DNA of 64,000 bases from Lachnospiraceae bacterium (GTDB lineage Bacteria; Bacillota; Clostridia; Lachnospirales; Lachnospiraceae): contig WRBB01000002.1 in NCBI GenBank assembly GCA_009779895.1, positions 61,707 through 125,706 of the forward strand. The letters are read 5' to 3'. This document shows positions 18,078 to 27,572 of this stretch, one piece after another. Under the pieces are notes generated by a model. It did not search any database. It was not told where the DNA came from and worked only from the letters and a program-made list of their open reading frames with translations. A program made the position numbers and the translations under genes. How positions within the stretch are numbered: the stretch's first letter is position 1; every line of letters starts with the position of its first letter.

Positions 18078-19544
18078 TTATTTTTCCAATTGGCGTTTCA
18101 TCTCATCTGCGACAAATTGTACTTTTGTTCCTACGACAATCTGTACAGCAGTTTTGCTGGGGCGAATCACACCTGCTATACCTGCTGATTTGATCTTCTT
18201 TTCGCTGACGGCGGTATAATCTTTGATTTCCGTACGTACACGAGTCGCACAATAGTCAATGTCATCAATATTATCTTTTCCACCCAGACCCTCAATCAAA
18301 ATAGCAGCAACAGCAACATAATCACTATTTGTCAAAACGGCTGATTTTTCCAACTCTAAGTCCTCTTCGTCTTCCCGTCCCGGTGTTTTTAGGTTAAACT
18401 TTTTAATCACAAAACTAAACAAGAAATAGTAAACAAAGAAGTAAACAACACCCAGTACAATCAACATCCACCAGTTTACGGCATATGGAATCTGGGTACT
18501 AAGCACCAAGTCAATGGCACCGGCACTAAAGGTAAAGCCAGCCAGCCATTGGAAAGTAGCTGCAAGGAATAGAGAAATTGCAGCCAATACAGCATGAATG
18601 ACAAACAATGCAGGGGCAAGGAACATAAAAGAAAACTCAACAGGTTCTGTAACGCCTGTAACAAAAGCAGTCAGTGCTGCGGCACCCAATAAACCGGCAA
18701 CAACTTTCTTTTGTGTTGTTTTGGCTGTTCTGTACATAGCCAAACAAGCACCCGGCAAACCAAACATCATAACAGGGAAGAAACCGGCCATATACATACC
18801 CGTTTGTCCGATGACACCACCGGAATCCAGACCACCCCAGAATTTGCCCAAGTCATTGATGCCAACCAGATCAAACCAAAATACTTGATTCAGCGCATGG
18901 TGCAAACCTGTTGGGATAAGCAAACGGTTGAAGAAACCATAAAGTCCTGCTCCAAAAGCACCTAATCCGGAAATGGCTTCCCCAAAGGCAACCAAACCAC
19001 TAAAGATAAGGGGCCAAATTACCATTAAAATTAGAGATAATACAGCCATAGTAAGTGTGGTTAAAATAGGTATGAAACGGCGGCCGGAGAAAAAGGCAAA
19101 TGCTGCGGGCAATTCCTTTTGATGAAATCGATTGTATAAAAAGGCAACGATACAACCAATCAGGATACCAATAAAGGCATTTTCAATACTGCCAAATGCC
19201 GCACCCTCAACCGTAGAAAGTTCTCTGCCCCAAAGACCGGAAATGGTACCGGGGCTTAGTAGATTTGTAAGCACAAGCCAACCAACCAAGCCGGAAAGCG
19301 CAGCGGAGCCGTTTTGGTCCTTGGATAGGCCAAAGGACAAACCAACGGCAAACAACAATGCCAGGTTATCTAAAATGCCGCCCCCGGCAGCAATTAGAAA
19401 AGTAGAAATAACACCAAGGACGCCTGTGCCGGCCCAGGTAGGACCAACCAAAGCATACCCAATACCAATGAGAAGACCACCGGCGGGTAGTACAGCCACC
19501 GGTAACATCAGGGCTTTGCCCAGTCTTTGTAATGATTTCATCAT
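18078..19544 (-). CDS. nagE: PTS EIICB component, N-acetylglucosamine-specific type
   Basis: Membrane permease plus EIIB domain that imports and phosphorylates a hexose or amino sugar. Start at ATG 19544 (ATGATG) with GGAGG 10 bp upstream; the longer frame to 19580 has no ribosome site. About 488 residues. EIIC: several membrane helices, LIPTGLHHALNQVFW, SGGVIGQTGMY, GFFPVMMFGLPGACLAMY and FNLKTPGRED, all closely matching E. coli NagE. EIIB at the C-terminus has the phospho-Cys in IDYCATRVRTEI. No fused EIIA; a separate EIIA gene lies upstream. Substrate probably GlcNAc, but glucose-type permeases of the same superfamily cannot be excluded. Controlled by the RAT/terminator leader at 21007-21088. 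Confidence 0.88.
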   Translation of the reverse strand: MMKSLQRLGKALMLPVAVLPAGGLLIGIGYALVGPTWAGTGVLGVISTFLIAAGGGILDNLALLFAVGLSFGLSKDQNGSAALSGLVGWLVLTNLLSPGTISGLWGRELSTVEGAAFGSIENAFIGILIGCIVAFLYNRFHQKELPAAFAFFSGRRFIPILTTLTMAVLSLILMVIWPLIFSGLVAFGEAISGLGAFGAGLYGFFNRLLIPTGLHHALNQVFWFDLVGINDLGKFWGGLDSGGVIGQTGMYMAGFFPVMMFGLPGACLAMYRTAKTTQKKVVAGLLGAAALTAFVTGVTEPVEFSFMFLAPALFVIHAVLAAISLFLAATFQWLAGFTFSAGAIDLVLSTQIPYAVNWWMLIVLGVVYFFVYYFLFSFVIKKFNLKTPGREDEEDLELEKSAVLTNSDYVAVAAILIEGLGGKDNIDDIDYCATRVRTEIKDYTAVSEKKIKSAGIAGVIRPSKTAVQIVVGTKVQFVADEMKRQLEK

Positions 19545-19625
19545 AATAAAAAAACCTCCTTTTATAAAACACGTTCTCATAGATTCGCCTATCCCCTCTT
19601 GACGGCAGCAGGATTGAATAGGATA

Positions 19626-20120
19626 TTACCGATTGTCTTTCCGTATGCGAATAACTTCTTCTCCCTCCTTTATCTTTGTATGCGCTGTTTTTAGAATCTC
19701 AAAATCTTTAAAATCACTACTATTGCAGATAACAACGGGTGTGATTAGATCAAAGCCGGCTTCGGTGATGGTATTGATATCAAATTCCATTAAAACATCA
19801 CCCACATGGATGGGGTCTTCTTTTTTTACACAACTGACATAACCTTTGCCATCCAGTGCAACGGTTTCTAATCCCACATGAATCAATAGTTCCGCACCTT
19901 CTGTAGAAGTAATGGTAATGGCATGTCCGGTGCTAAATACCTGTGTAACCGTACCGTTTATGGGAGCCACTACTCGTCCGTGCGCGGGGCGGATTGCAAA
20001 GCCCTCGCCCAATAGTCCTTGGCTAAACGTAGGGTCATGAACCTCTTCAAGTGGAAGCAATGTGCCCGCAATAGGGGCGTAGATAGTAATGTTTTTCTTT
20101 TTTTTACGTAAATCAAACAT
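19626..20120 (-). CDS. PTS glucose-family EIIA component
   Basis: Soluble 164-residue EIIA that relays phosphate from HPr to the EIIB domain. Motifs: PAHGRVVAPINGTVTQVF (about 62-79) and the active-site His in LLIHVGLETVALDGKG (about 98-113). Complete, free-standing, normal length for the Crr family. Good ribosome site (GGGAGG) before ATG 20120. It lies between the antiterminator gene and nagE, all on the minus strand, and presumably serves the following EIICB. Confidence 0.95.
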   Translation of the reverse strand: MFDLRKKKKNITIYAPIAGTLLPLEEVHDPTFSQGLLGEGFAIRPAHGRVVAPINGTVTQVFSTGHAITITSTEGAELLIHVGLETVALDGKGYVSCVKKEDPIHVGDVLMEFDINTITEAGFDLITPVVICNSSDFKDFEILKTAHTKIKEGEEVIRIRKDNR

Positions 20121-20151
20121 AAATAAGTTCCTCCCTGGATTAAGTTTCTTT

Positions 20152-20988
20152 TTATATTTCTTTTACGGCAATGCGCCGTATATGAAGTGCCAGACAAGCC
20201 AATTCTTCATCGGGCAAATGAAATGTTTTTGTGTTGTTGATCATTTCCCGTACTTTTTTTGCGCAGGCGATTTCTGCCGGATATTGAAGTTCTACCATGC
20301 CAAATAAGGCATTGCAACTTGAATGAGGCAATTGCTCCTGTCGGATGATGCGCTGTGAAAGATAACGCAAATGGGTTAAAAAACGTTCATAATGATAGTT
20401 GTCGGTAGATAGGATATATCCCTTTCCTTTGATGGTATCGATGATTCGCTCCATCAATTGGGTTGCTTGATAAGCATCGCTAATGGAAATGTCATATTCC
20501 GCATTGAGAATATGCAAGGCAATAGAAGCAGCCTCATCTTCCGGCATATCTTCATTTAAGCGTTCCCGCAGCAATTGCAGCGCATACAAGCCGATTTCAA
20601 ATTCCTTTGGATAAAAGCGCCGCACTTCTGCCAGCAAAATGTTTTGAAACTCCATACCTTGTCGTCGTCTTGTTACCGCAAAGCTAATGTGATCGGCCAA
20701 AGTAAAATATGCGGTTTCATTGAGACGCTTATGCAGGTGCTTTTTGGCAAAGATTAAAATTTCATCTGTGATTTCAATGCATACGGTAGGGATGGAGGCA
20801 AATAAATCTTTTAGCCGCTCCATATTGTTTTGATTGCTCATGACAAAAATCTTGTCGATTTTTTCAGGAGGAATGATAGAACCCCGTACCGCTTTGTAAC
20901 CGATGCCCTTTCCAATGACAACAACCTCCCTGTCATTTTCATCCATAGCACTGACAATATTGTTATTAATTGATTTAAAAATTTTCAT
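20152..20988 (-). CDS. BglG/LicT-family transcription antiterminator
   Basis: RNA-binding regulator that stabilises a RAT hairpin to prevent early termination and is controlled by PTS phosphorylation of its PRD domains. Start at ATG 20988 (GGAG 8 bp upstream) rather than the ATG at 21006. About 278 residues: N-terminal CAT RNA-binding domain (KIFKSINNNIVSAMDEN, GKGIGYKA), then PRD1 (ADHISFAVTRR, about 102) and PRD2 (THLRYLSQRI, about 205). Its own leader carries a RAT and overlapping terminator, so the operon antiterminator-EIIA-EIICB is probably autoregulated and sugar-induced. LicT, GlcT and SacT cannot be told apart here. Confidence 0.93.
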   Translation of the reverse strand: MKIFKSINNNIVSAMDENDREVVVIGKGIGYKAVRGSIIPPEKIDKIFVMSNQNNMERLKDLFASIPTVCIEITDEILIFAKKHLHKRLNETAYFTLADHISFAVTRRRQGMEFQNILLAEVRRFYPKEFEIGLYALQLLRERLNEDMPEDEAASIALHILNAEYDISISDAYQATQLMERIIDTIKGKGYILSTDNYHYERFLTHLRYLSQRIIRQEQLPHSSCNALFGMVELQYPAEIACAKKVREMINNTKTFHLPDEELACLALHIRRIAVKEI

Positions 20989-21006
20989 AAAAATCTCCAT
21001 AATCAC

Positions 21007-21064
21007 AAAAAAACCAAACTCCGCACGATTGCCTTGATGATAGTATCGTTACAGAACTTGGTTT
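21007..21064 (-). terminator. Leader terminator regulated by antitermination
   Basis: On the minus strand AAACCAAGTTC (complement of 21054-21064) pairs with GAGTTTGGTTT (complement of 21011-21021), 11 bp with one or two G-U pairs, followed by a run of seven T (21007-21013). The 5' arm overlaps the 3' end of the RAT element, so the two structures exclude each other. Confidence 0.85.
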
Positions 21065-21088
21065 TGCTTGCATATGCAATAACAGCCC
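21060..21088 (-). promoter_or_regulatory. RAT antiterminator element (LicT/SacT/GlcT type)
   Basis: The minus strand reads GGGCTGTTATTGC-ATAT-GCAAGCAAAACC, which matches the established RAT pattern GGATTGTTACTG-N-CAGGCAAAACC in order, length (29 nt) and the invariant ends. It precedes and overlaps the leader terminator at AAAACC. This is the expected target of the antiterminator encoded just downstream. Confidence 0.9.
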
Positions 21089-21110
21089 AACGTTTATTTA
21101 TTTCACTTAG

Positions 21111-21139
21111 ATTAAAACCTAAAATCAAGGAAAAGTCAA
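21111..21139 (-). promoter_or_regulatory. Promoter of the PTS operon
   Basis: Minus-strand TTGACT (complement of 21134-21139), 17-bp spacer, TTTAAT (complement of 21111-21116). Transcription would begin shortly before the RAT element. Confidence 0.6.
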
Positions 21140-21263
21140 ACAAAATAAGGGGAAAGAAATAATATTGTGAATCTTGTACAATTTACCCCTGTTGCATTTA
21201 GTGAAATTACCATCTGAAAAGATAAGGTTGCTGTGTATAAATTTTAAAAAAGCTGTGAATTCC

Positions 21264-21292
21264 TTGAATTCATGGACGGAAAATGATAGAAT
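21264..21292 (+). promoter_or_regulatory. Sigma-A promoter of secA
   Basis: TTGAAT (21264-21269), 17-bp spacer, TAGAAT (21287-21292), 45 bp upstream of the secA start codon. Close to consensus with optimal spacing. Confidence 0.7.
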
Positions 21293-21337
21293 AATGAGCG
21301 TGAGCACAATTCGAAATCAGAAGGAGTAATCATATAC

Positions 21338-23911
21338 ATGGGCTTTTTTGAAAAAATATTCGGCACCCACAGTGAAAATGAATTAAAACGCATTTATCCT
21401 TTGGTAGACCAGATAGAGGCTTTAGAACCATCAATACAAGAGTTATCAGATTCGGAATTAAAAGAAAAGACGTTAGAGTTTAAAGAGCGTTTCAAAAATG
21501 GTGAAACCTTGGACGATATCTTGGCGGAGGCGTTTGCTGTTGTGCGTGAGGCGGCTGTGCGTTCTTTGGGTATGCGTCATTATCGCGTTCAACTGATTGG
21601 TGGTATTATTTTGCATCAAGGTAGGATTTCAGAGATGCGAACAGGGGAAGGTAAAACCTTGGTATCCACCCTGCCGGCTTATTTAAACGCCCTCTCCGGA
21701 GAGAGTGTTTATGTTGTCACGGTCAATGACTATCTGGCCAAACGTGATGCGGAGTGGATGGGCAAGGTACATGAATTTTTAGGCTTAACCGTTGGTGTTG
21801 TGCTAAACAGCATGAGCAATGACGAGCGTCGTGCAGCTTATGCCTGCGACATTACTTATATCACAAACAATGAACTGGGTTTCGATTATTTACGTGACAA
21901 TATGGTCATTTATAAAGAACAACTGGTGCAACGTGGTTTAAATTTTGCCATCATAGATGAAGTGGATTCGGTTCTGGTGGATGAAGCCAGAACACCTTTG
22001 ATCATATCCGGCCAAAGTGGCAAGTCTACCAAGTTATATGAAGCTTGTGACCTTTTGGCACGCCAATTAAAGCGTGGTGAAGCAAGCGGTGAGTTCTCCA
22101 AGATGGATGCCATCATGGGTACAGAGGTAGAAGAAACAGGCGATTTTATTGTCAATGAAAAAGAAAAAGCCGTCAACCTGACCGATGATGGTGTGGAAAA
22201 AGTAGAAAAATACTTCCACATAGACAATTTGGCAGATGCGGAAAACCTAGAGATACAGCACAACATTATCTTAGCGTTACGTGCCCACAACCTGATGCAC
22301 AAAGATCAGGACTATGTAGTTTCAGCCGAGGGTGAGGTTATGATTGTGGATGAATTCACCGGTCGTATTATGCCCGGCCGTCGGTATTCAGATGGGTTGC
22401 ATCAAGCCATTGAAGCAAAAGAAAAAGTAAAAGTAAAAAGAGAGAGTAAGACACTGGCTACGGTTACATTCCAAAACCTATTCAATAAATTCACCAAAAA
22501 ATGCGGTATGACCGGTACGGCTTTGACAGAAGAAAAAGAGTTTCGTGATATTTATGGCATGGACGTGATTGAAATTCCTACCAATGTACCGGTACAAAGA
22601 CAGGATTTAGAAGACGCGGTTTATAAAACACAAAAAGAAAAATATTTGGCCGTTGTGCAAGAAGTCAAAGAAGCACATGCCAAAGGTCAGCCTGTTTTGG
22701 TTGGTACCATTACCATTGACATTTCAGAATTGTTGAGTAAACTCTTAAAAAGAGAAGGCATTCCTCATAAGGTTTTGAATGCCAAGTACCATGAGATGGA
22801 GGCAGAGATTGTTGCCGATGCCGGTATCCATGGTGCTGTTACCATTGCGACCAATATGGCCGGTCGTGGTACGGATATCAAATTGGATGATGCATCCAAG
22901 GCTGCTGGTGGTTTGCGGATTATTGGTACAGAGCGACACGAATCCCGCCGTATTGACAACCAGTTGCGCGGACGTGCCGGGCGACAAGGGGATCCGGGTG
23001 TGTCACGTTTTTATATCTCTTTGGAAGATGAATTGATGCGCCTGTTTGGTTCAGAGCGTTTGATGAGCGTGTTCAATACCTTGGGCGTAGAAGACGGTGA
23101 ACAGATTGAACATAAGATGTTGACCGGTGCCATTGAGCGTGCCCAACGCAAGATAGAGAGCAACAACTTTGGTGTGCGTAAAAACCTGTTGGAATATGAT
23201 CAGGTGATGAACGAACAACGGGAGATTATTTACAACGAAAGACGCAAGGTTTTAGATGGCGAAAGTATGCGTGATACGGTCTACAGTATGATTACGGACT
23301 ATGTAGAAAATACCACGGATTTATACGCCCATCCGGGTTCCGATCAAGAAGACTGGAACTTAAAAGATATGGAAGTGGCGGTACATGCGGTGATTCCGCA
23401 GATTACACCATTGCCGACTGCAAGTGAAGTAGAAAAAATGCAGCAAAAAGAGCTAAAGCATTTATTAAAAGAAAAGGCTGCCAAAGCGTATGAGGGGAAA
23501 GAGTCAGAATTTCCGGAAGCGGAGCAGCTGCGTGAAATCGAGCGGGTTGTTTTGTTGAAAGTCATTGATACCCGCTGGATGGAGCATATTGACGATATGG
23601 ACCAACTGCGGCAAGGGGTTGGTTTGCAAGCCTATGGGCAACGTGATCCAAAAGTAGAGTATAAGATGCGTGGTTATGATATGTTTGGTGAGATGACCAA
23701 TGGGATTGGTGAGATGACCATTCGTACTTTGTTCCATATCCGTGTGGAGCAAAAAGTCGAGCGGGAGCAAGTTGCCAAAGCAACGGGCACAAACAAAGAC
23801 AACAGTGGGGTCAATATAACCAAAAAACGGGAAGAGAAAAAAGTGTATCCCAACGATCCTTGCCCCTGTGGAAGTGGCAAAAAGTACAAGCAATGCCATG
23901 GCAGAAAATAA
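21338..23911 (+). CDS. secA: Preprotein translocase ATPase SecA
   Basis: Motor ATPase of the Sec pathway, partner of SecYEG. 857 residues. Nucleotide-binding motifs MRTGEGKTL (about 99-107) and [21 protein letters not shown] (split over about 206-226), second helicase half with [13 protein letters not shown] and [11 protein letters not shown], and a complete C-terminal zinc-binding SEC-C tail [21 protein letters not shown] precedes ATG 21338. Own promoter at 21264-21292. prfB follows 78 bp downstream, the usual secA-prfB order. Confidence 0.98.
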   Translation: MGFFEKIFGTHSENELKRIYPLVDQIEALEPSIQELSDSELKEKTLEFKERFKNGETLDDILAEAFAVVREAAVRSLGMRHYRVQLIGGIILHQGRISEMRTGEGKTLVSTLPAYLNALSGESVYVVTVNDYLAKRDAEWMGKVHEFLGLTVGVVLNSMSNDERRAAYACDITYITNNELGFDYLRDNMVIYKEQLVQRGLNFAIIDEVDSVLVDEARTPLIISGQSGKSTKLYEACDLLARQLKRGEASGEFSKMDAIMGTEVEETGDFIVNEKEKAVNLTDDGVEKVEKYFHIDNLADAENLEIQHNIILALRAHNLMHKDQDYVVSAEGEVMIVDEFTGRIMPGRRYSDGLHQAIEAKEKVKVKRESKTLATVTFQNLFNKFTKKCGMTGTALTEEKEFRDIYGMDVIEIPTNVPVQRQDLEDAVYKTQKEKYLAVVQEVKEAHAKGQPVLVGTITIDISELLSKLLKREGIPHKVLNAKYHEMEAEIVADAGIHGAVTIATNMAGRGTDIKLDDASKAAGGLRIIGTERHESRRIDNQLRGRAGRQGDPGVSRFYISLEDELMRLFGSERLMSVFNTLGVEDGEQIEHKMLTGAIERAQRKIESNNFGVRKNLLEYDQVMNEQREIIYNERRKVLDGESMRDTVYSMITDYVENTTDLYAHPGSDQEDWNLKDMEVAVHAVIPQITPLPTASEVEKMQQKELKHLLKEKAAKAYEGKESEFPEAEQLREIERVVLLKVIDTRWMEHIDDMDQLRQGVGLQAYGQRDPKVEYKMRGYDMFGEMTNGIGEMTIRTLFHIRVEQKVEREQVAKATGTNKDNSGVNITKKREEKKVYPNDPCPCGSGKKYKQCHGRK

Positions 23912-23918
23912 TGATTTT

Positions 23919-23952
23919 GGGAGGTGGCTTTACGGCATCTCCCTTGCATTTT
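23919..23952 (+). terminator. Weak terminator-like hairpin after secA
   Basis: GGGAG (23919-23923) can pair with CTCCC (23939-23943), followed by TTGCATTTT. Only 5 bp with a large loop, so at most partial termination before prfB. Confidence 0.35.
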
Positions 23953-23989
23953 ATAAAAGTATAAAAAATAATAGAAAGAGGTGAGAAAA

Positions 23990-25094
23990 GTGGTTTTATT
24001 AGACGAATTAAAAAACAGGCTCAGTGCCTATGAAGAGCCACTGAAAGATTTGAGGGATTCACTTTGACGTTCCGGGCAAAAAAGCTAGGATAGAAGAGAT
24101 AGAACGTCAATTAGAAGCACCGGGGTTTTGGGATGATCCGGAAAAGTCATCAAAAACCATGAAAAAGTTAAAAGAATTGCAAGTTTCAGTGGAGCAGATT
24201 GAAAAGTTGTTTCAAGATTATGAAGATTTGCATCTGTTATTGGAGCTGGCAGGCGAGGACTCGGATGCGGATACAGAGCATGGTATCCAAGAAGAGATGG
24301 AGCAGTTTATTGCGGCATTTGAAGCCCGGCGTATCCAAACCTTATTAACAGGAGAGTATGACGATTGCTCTGCCATTGTGACTTTACACGCAGGTGCCGG
24401 CGGCACAGAGTCCTGTGATTGGGCCTCTATGCTTTATCGGATGTACACCCGTTGGGCAGAGAAAAAAGGGTATACGGTGACCGTATTGGACTTTTTAGAC
24501 GGTGAAGTAGCCGGTATCAAAAGAGTTACCTTTGAGGTAGCTGGTTTCAATGCTTACGGTTATTTAAAATCCGAAAATGGTGTGCATCGTTTGGTACGGA
24601 TTTCGCCTTTTAATGCGGCAGGTAAGCGACAAACGTCCTTTGCCTCCTGTGATGTGATTCCGGATATTACAGAAGAGATTGACATTGCAATCCATGACGA
24701 TGATTTGCGCATTGACACCTACCGTGCCAGCGGTGCAGGCGGTCAGCATATCAATAAAACCTCATCGGCCATTCGGATTACCCATTTGCCCACCGGGATT
24801 GTGGTTCAGTGTCAAAATGAGCGTTCACAGCATATGAACAAGGACAAGGCCATGCAGATGCTACGTGCTAAGTTATATTTGATGAAGCAACAGGAGCAGG
24901 TGGAAAAGATGTCCGGCATTCGCGGTGAAGTCAAAGAGATCGGCTTTGGCAGCCAGATACGCTCTTATGTGATGCAACCTTACACTATGGTAAAAGACCA
25001 TCGCAACAACACAGAAATGAGCAATGTAACAGCGGTGTTAGATGGAGATATTGATGCATTCATCAATGGGTATTTAAGTGCCATCAGACAGTAA
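23990..25094 (+). CDS. prfB: Peptide chain release factor 2, programmed +1 frameshift
   Basis: Recognises UGA and UAA stop codons. Translation starts at GTG 23990 (AGAGGTG upstream) and reads VVLLDELKNRLSAYEEPLKD to CTT at 24062-24064, followed by in-frame TGA (24065-24067). A +1 shift at CTT-TGA-C continues in the frame of GAC 24066 and gives about 367 residues, the normal RF2 length. Both marker motifs are present: SPF in VRISPFNAAGK (stop-codon recognition) and GGQ in ASGAGGQHINKT (peptide release). High RF2 terminates at the UGA, low RF2 favours shifting: an autoregulatory loop. The uninterrupted frame from 24159 is only part of the gene. Confidence 0.95.
24052..24068 (+). promoter_or_regulatory. 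prfB recoding site
   Basis: TGAGGGATTCACTTTGAC: slippery CTT followed by TGA and C, as in other prfB genes, with a Shine-Dalgarno-like GAGGG just upstream. The gap between GGG and CTT is 5 nt (ATTCA), against the 3 nt of the well-studied E. coli site. Confidence 0.85.
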
Positions 25095-25139
25095 GATAGA
25101 CGGTGAGATGAAAAAAATAAAGAGAGGGATGGGAAGATT

Positions 25140-26357
25140 ATGGTAAATATTGCGGTGTTAGGATATGGTACGGTAGGCTCCGGTGTGGTAGAAGTGTTTC
25201 GCACCAACGGCGATAGCATTGGCCGGCGTATCGGCGACCAAGTGAATATCAAATATGTTTTAGATTTGCGGGATTTTCCCGGAGATTTTGTGCAAGATAT
25301 TATAGTCCATGATTTTCAGACCATTTTGTTGGATGAAGAAATAAAGATTGTGGTAGAAGTGATGGGTGGCATTGAGCCGGCTTACACCTTTGTGAAAAAA
25401 AGTTTGCTGGCAGGAAAAAGTGTGGTCACATCCAATAAGGCCTTAGTGGCGGCTCATGGTGCCGAATTATTGTCCATCGCCAAAGAAAAAGAGATAAACT
25501 TTTTGTTTGAAGCCAGCGTAGGTGGAGGTATTCCTATTATCAGGGCTTTAAATTCTTCCATGACTGCCGATGAGATTATGGAAATAACAGGTATTTTAAA
25601 TGGCACAACAAACTATATGTTAACCAAGATGTTTTATGAGGGCGCAGATTATGCTGCGGTATTAAAAGAAGCGCAGGATAAGGGATATGCGGAGCGAAAC
25701 CCCGAAGCCGATGTAGAAGGGCATGATGCTTGCCGCAAGATTGCGATTTTGGCTTCTTTGATTTCAGGGCAGCAGGTAGACTTTGAAGATATTTATACAG
25801 AGGGAATCACCGGGATATCCAAAGAAGATATGATGTATGCCAAGGCATGTCATTATACCATCAAACTGTTGGCTGCCATGCGCCGTGATACGGATCACAT
25901 CCATGCTATGGTAGCCCCCTATTTGATTCATAGAGATAAGATGCTTTATAGTGTCAATGGTGCTTTTAATGCGATTTTTGTCAAAGGCAATATGCTGGGG
26001 GATGCTATGTTTTATGGTAGCGGGGCAGGGAAATTGCCCACCGCCAGTGCTGTTGTAGCCGATGTAGTAGATGCGGCCAAGCATTTAAACCGCAACATCA
26101 TGTCCATGTGGAAAAGTGACAAGATATCCCTGCAACCCATAGAAGATATCAAGCGGCAGTTTTTTGTGCGTATCAAAGGAAAAGCAGAGGCATTAAAATC
26201 TCATCTGGAAAGTGTGTTTGGTGAGATAGAAGTTGTGGAAATCGAGGGATTAGAGGATGAATTTGCTTTCATTTCATCCGTGATGAGCGAGGGTGCATAT
26301 CAAAAAGCAAGCAAGGAATTTCCGCAGATTATTCACATGATTCGGTTGGAAGGATAA
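25140..26357 (+). CDS. hom: Homoserine dehydrogenase
   Basis: NAD(P)H-dependent reduction of aspartate semialdehyde to homoserine. 405 residues: nucleotide loop VLGYGTVGSGVV (about 5-16), VTSNKALVAAHG, substrate motif GILNGTTNYMLT (about 155-166), NPEADVEGHDACRK, and a C-terminal ACT domain (about 335-405, FFVRIKGKAEALKSHL) expected to sense threonine. Upstream GGGATGGGAAG serves as ribosome site for ATG 25140. apgM follows 7 bp later, so they form one unit. Confidence 0.97.
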   Translation: MVNIAVLGYGTVGSGVVEVFRTNGDSIGRRIGDQVNIKYVLDLRDFPGDFVQDIIVHDFQTILLDEEIKIVVEVMGGIEPAYTFVKKSLLAGKSVVTSNKALVAAHGAELLSIAKEKEINFLFEASVGGGIPIIRALNSSMTADEIMEITGILNGTTNYMLTKMFYEGADYAAVLKEAQDKGYAERNPEADVEGHDACRKIAILASLISGQQVDFEDIYTEGITGISKEDMMYAKACHYTIKLLAAMRRDTDHIHAMVAPYLIHRDKMLYSVNGAFNAIFVKGNMLGDAMFYGSGAGKLPTASAVVADVVDAAKHLNRNIMSMWKSDKISLQPIEDIKRQFFVRIKGKAEALKSHLESVFGEIEVVEIEGLEDEFAFISSVMSEGAYQKASKEFPQIIHMIRLEG

Positions 26358-26364
26358 TAAAAAA

Positions 26365-27567
26365 ATGAAATATATCATACTTCTTTGTGATGGCATGTCA
26401 GATGAACCATTGGAGGAATTGGGTGGAAAAACGCCTATGGAGGCGGCTTGTACCCCCCATATGGATGCTTTGGCAAAAATATCTGAATTGGGTTTGGTAG
26501 AGACCATTCCTCCCGGGATGTTGCCGGGCAGTGATACGGCAAATTTATCTGTGTTGGGTTATGACCCGCAGAAATATTATAGCGGACGCTCTCCTTTGGA
26601 GGCTTTAAGCATCGGTGTGGACATGAAAGATACAGATGTATCTTTTCGTTGCAATTTTGTAACATTGTCAGAAGAGCAAGAAAAATACGAAGACAAAATT
26701 ATGCTGGATCATAGTGCGGGTGAGATTTCCACAGAAGAGGCAGAGGTACTGCTGAAAGCAGTGCAAGAAAATCTAGGAAGCAGCGGATATGATTTTTATT
26801 CAGGTGTGGGTTATCGGCATTTATTGATAGAAAGTATGGGTCAGGTCCTTGCCATGACTCCGCCCCATGATATTTTGATGCAAAAAATAGCGGAGTATCT
26901 GCCGACGCACGTACTCTTTCGGGAAATGATGCAAAAAAGTTATGATGTTTTACAACAGCATCCCATCAACGTAGCACGGCGTGCAAAAGGCTTAGGAGCG
27001 GCCAATTCCATTTGGCTTTGGGGTGCGGGAACCAGACCTGCGCTTACAGATTTTGCGGAAAAATTTGGCAAAAAAGGAGCCTTGACTTCGGCGGTGGATT
27101 TACTCAAAGGGATTGCAGTAGGTGCAAATCTGCACAACATTGCAGTAGCAGGTGCCACAGGAGGTTTGGACAATGATTATCAAGGGCAAGCCAAAGGTGC
27201 GGTGCAGGCTTTGTTGGAAAAGGGTTATGATTTTGTGTATCTTCATGTGGAAGCACCGGATGAAATGAGCCATCATGGTAGCATCACAAAAAAAATCCAA
27301 GCCATAGAAGACATTGACGAAAAAGTACTACCAATTTTACTGGAGGAACTAAAAAAAGAAGATTTGCGTTTGTTGATTTTACCGGATCATCCAACGCCCG
27401 TTTTATTGCGAACCCATACGACAGACCCTGTGCCTTACTTGCTTTATGATAATAGAAAAAAACAAGTCGGAGCGGCGTCTTTTCATGAAAAAACAGCCAA
27501 GGCAAGCGGTCGTTTAATCACCAAGGGGCACGAACTGATTTTACGTCTGTTTTATTCAGATGTTTGA
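26365..27567 (+). CDS. apgM: ApgM-family phosphoglycerate mutase-like protein (candidate homoserine kinase analogue)
   Basis: Alkaline-phosphatase-superfamily protein of 400 residues related to archaeal cofactor-independent phosphoglycerate mutase (COG3635). Motifs: ILLCDGMSDEPLEELGG at the N-terminus with metal-binding Asp, LPGSDTANLSVLGYDP (about 53-68, candidate nucleophile Ser), YSGRSPLEA, and late metal ligands in YLHVEAPDEMSHHG and LPDHPTPVLLRTHT. In many Clostridia and other bacteria this family sits next to hom where thrB is absent and has been proposed to replace homoserine kinase; the same layout occurs here. The sequence alone does not separate that role from glycolytic mutase activity. 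Confidence 0.88.
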   Translation: MKYIILLCDGMSDEPLEELGGKTPMEAACTPHMDALAKISELGLVETIPPGMLPGSDTANLSVLGYDPQKYYSGRSPLEALSIGVDMKDTDVSFRCNFVTLSEEQEKYEDKIMLDHSAGEISTEEAEVLLKAVQENLGSSGYDFYSGVGYRHLLIESMGQVLAMTPPHDILMQKIAEYLPTHVLFREMMQKSYDVLQQHPINVARRAKGLGAANSIWLWGAGTRPALTDFAEKFGKKGALTSAVDLLKGIAVGANLHNIAVAGATGGLDNDYQGQAKGAVQALLEKGYDFVYLHVEAPDEMSHHGSITKKIQAIEDIDEKVLPILLEELKKEDLRLLILPDHPTPVLLRTHTTDPVPYLLYDNRKKQVGAASFHEKTAKASGRLITKGHELILRLFYSDV

Positions 27568-27572
27568 TGTGG

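Noticed and set aside
24159..25094. Apparently truncated RF2 gene starting at an ATG at 24159
   Set aside because: The upstream GTG frame plus CTT-TGA-C shift site restores the normal N-terminus and full RF2 length; it is programmed recoding, not truncation.
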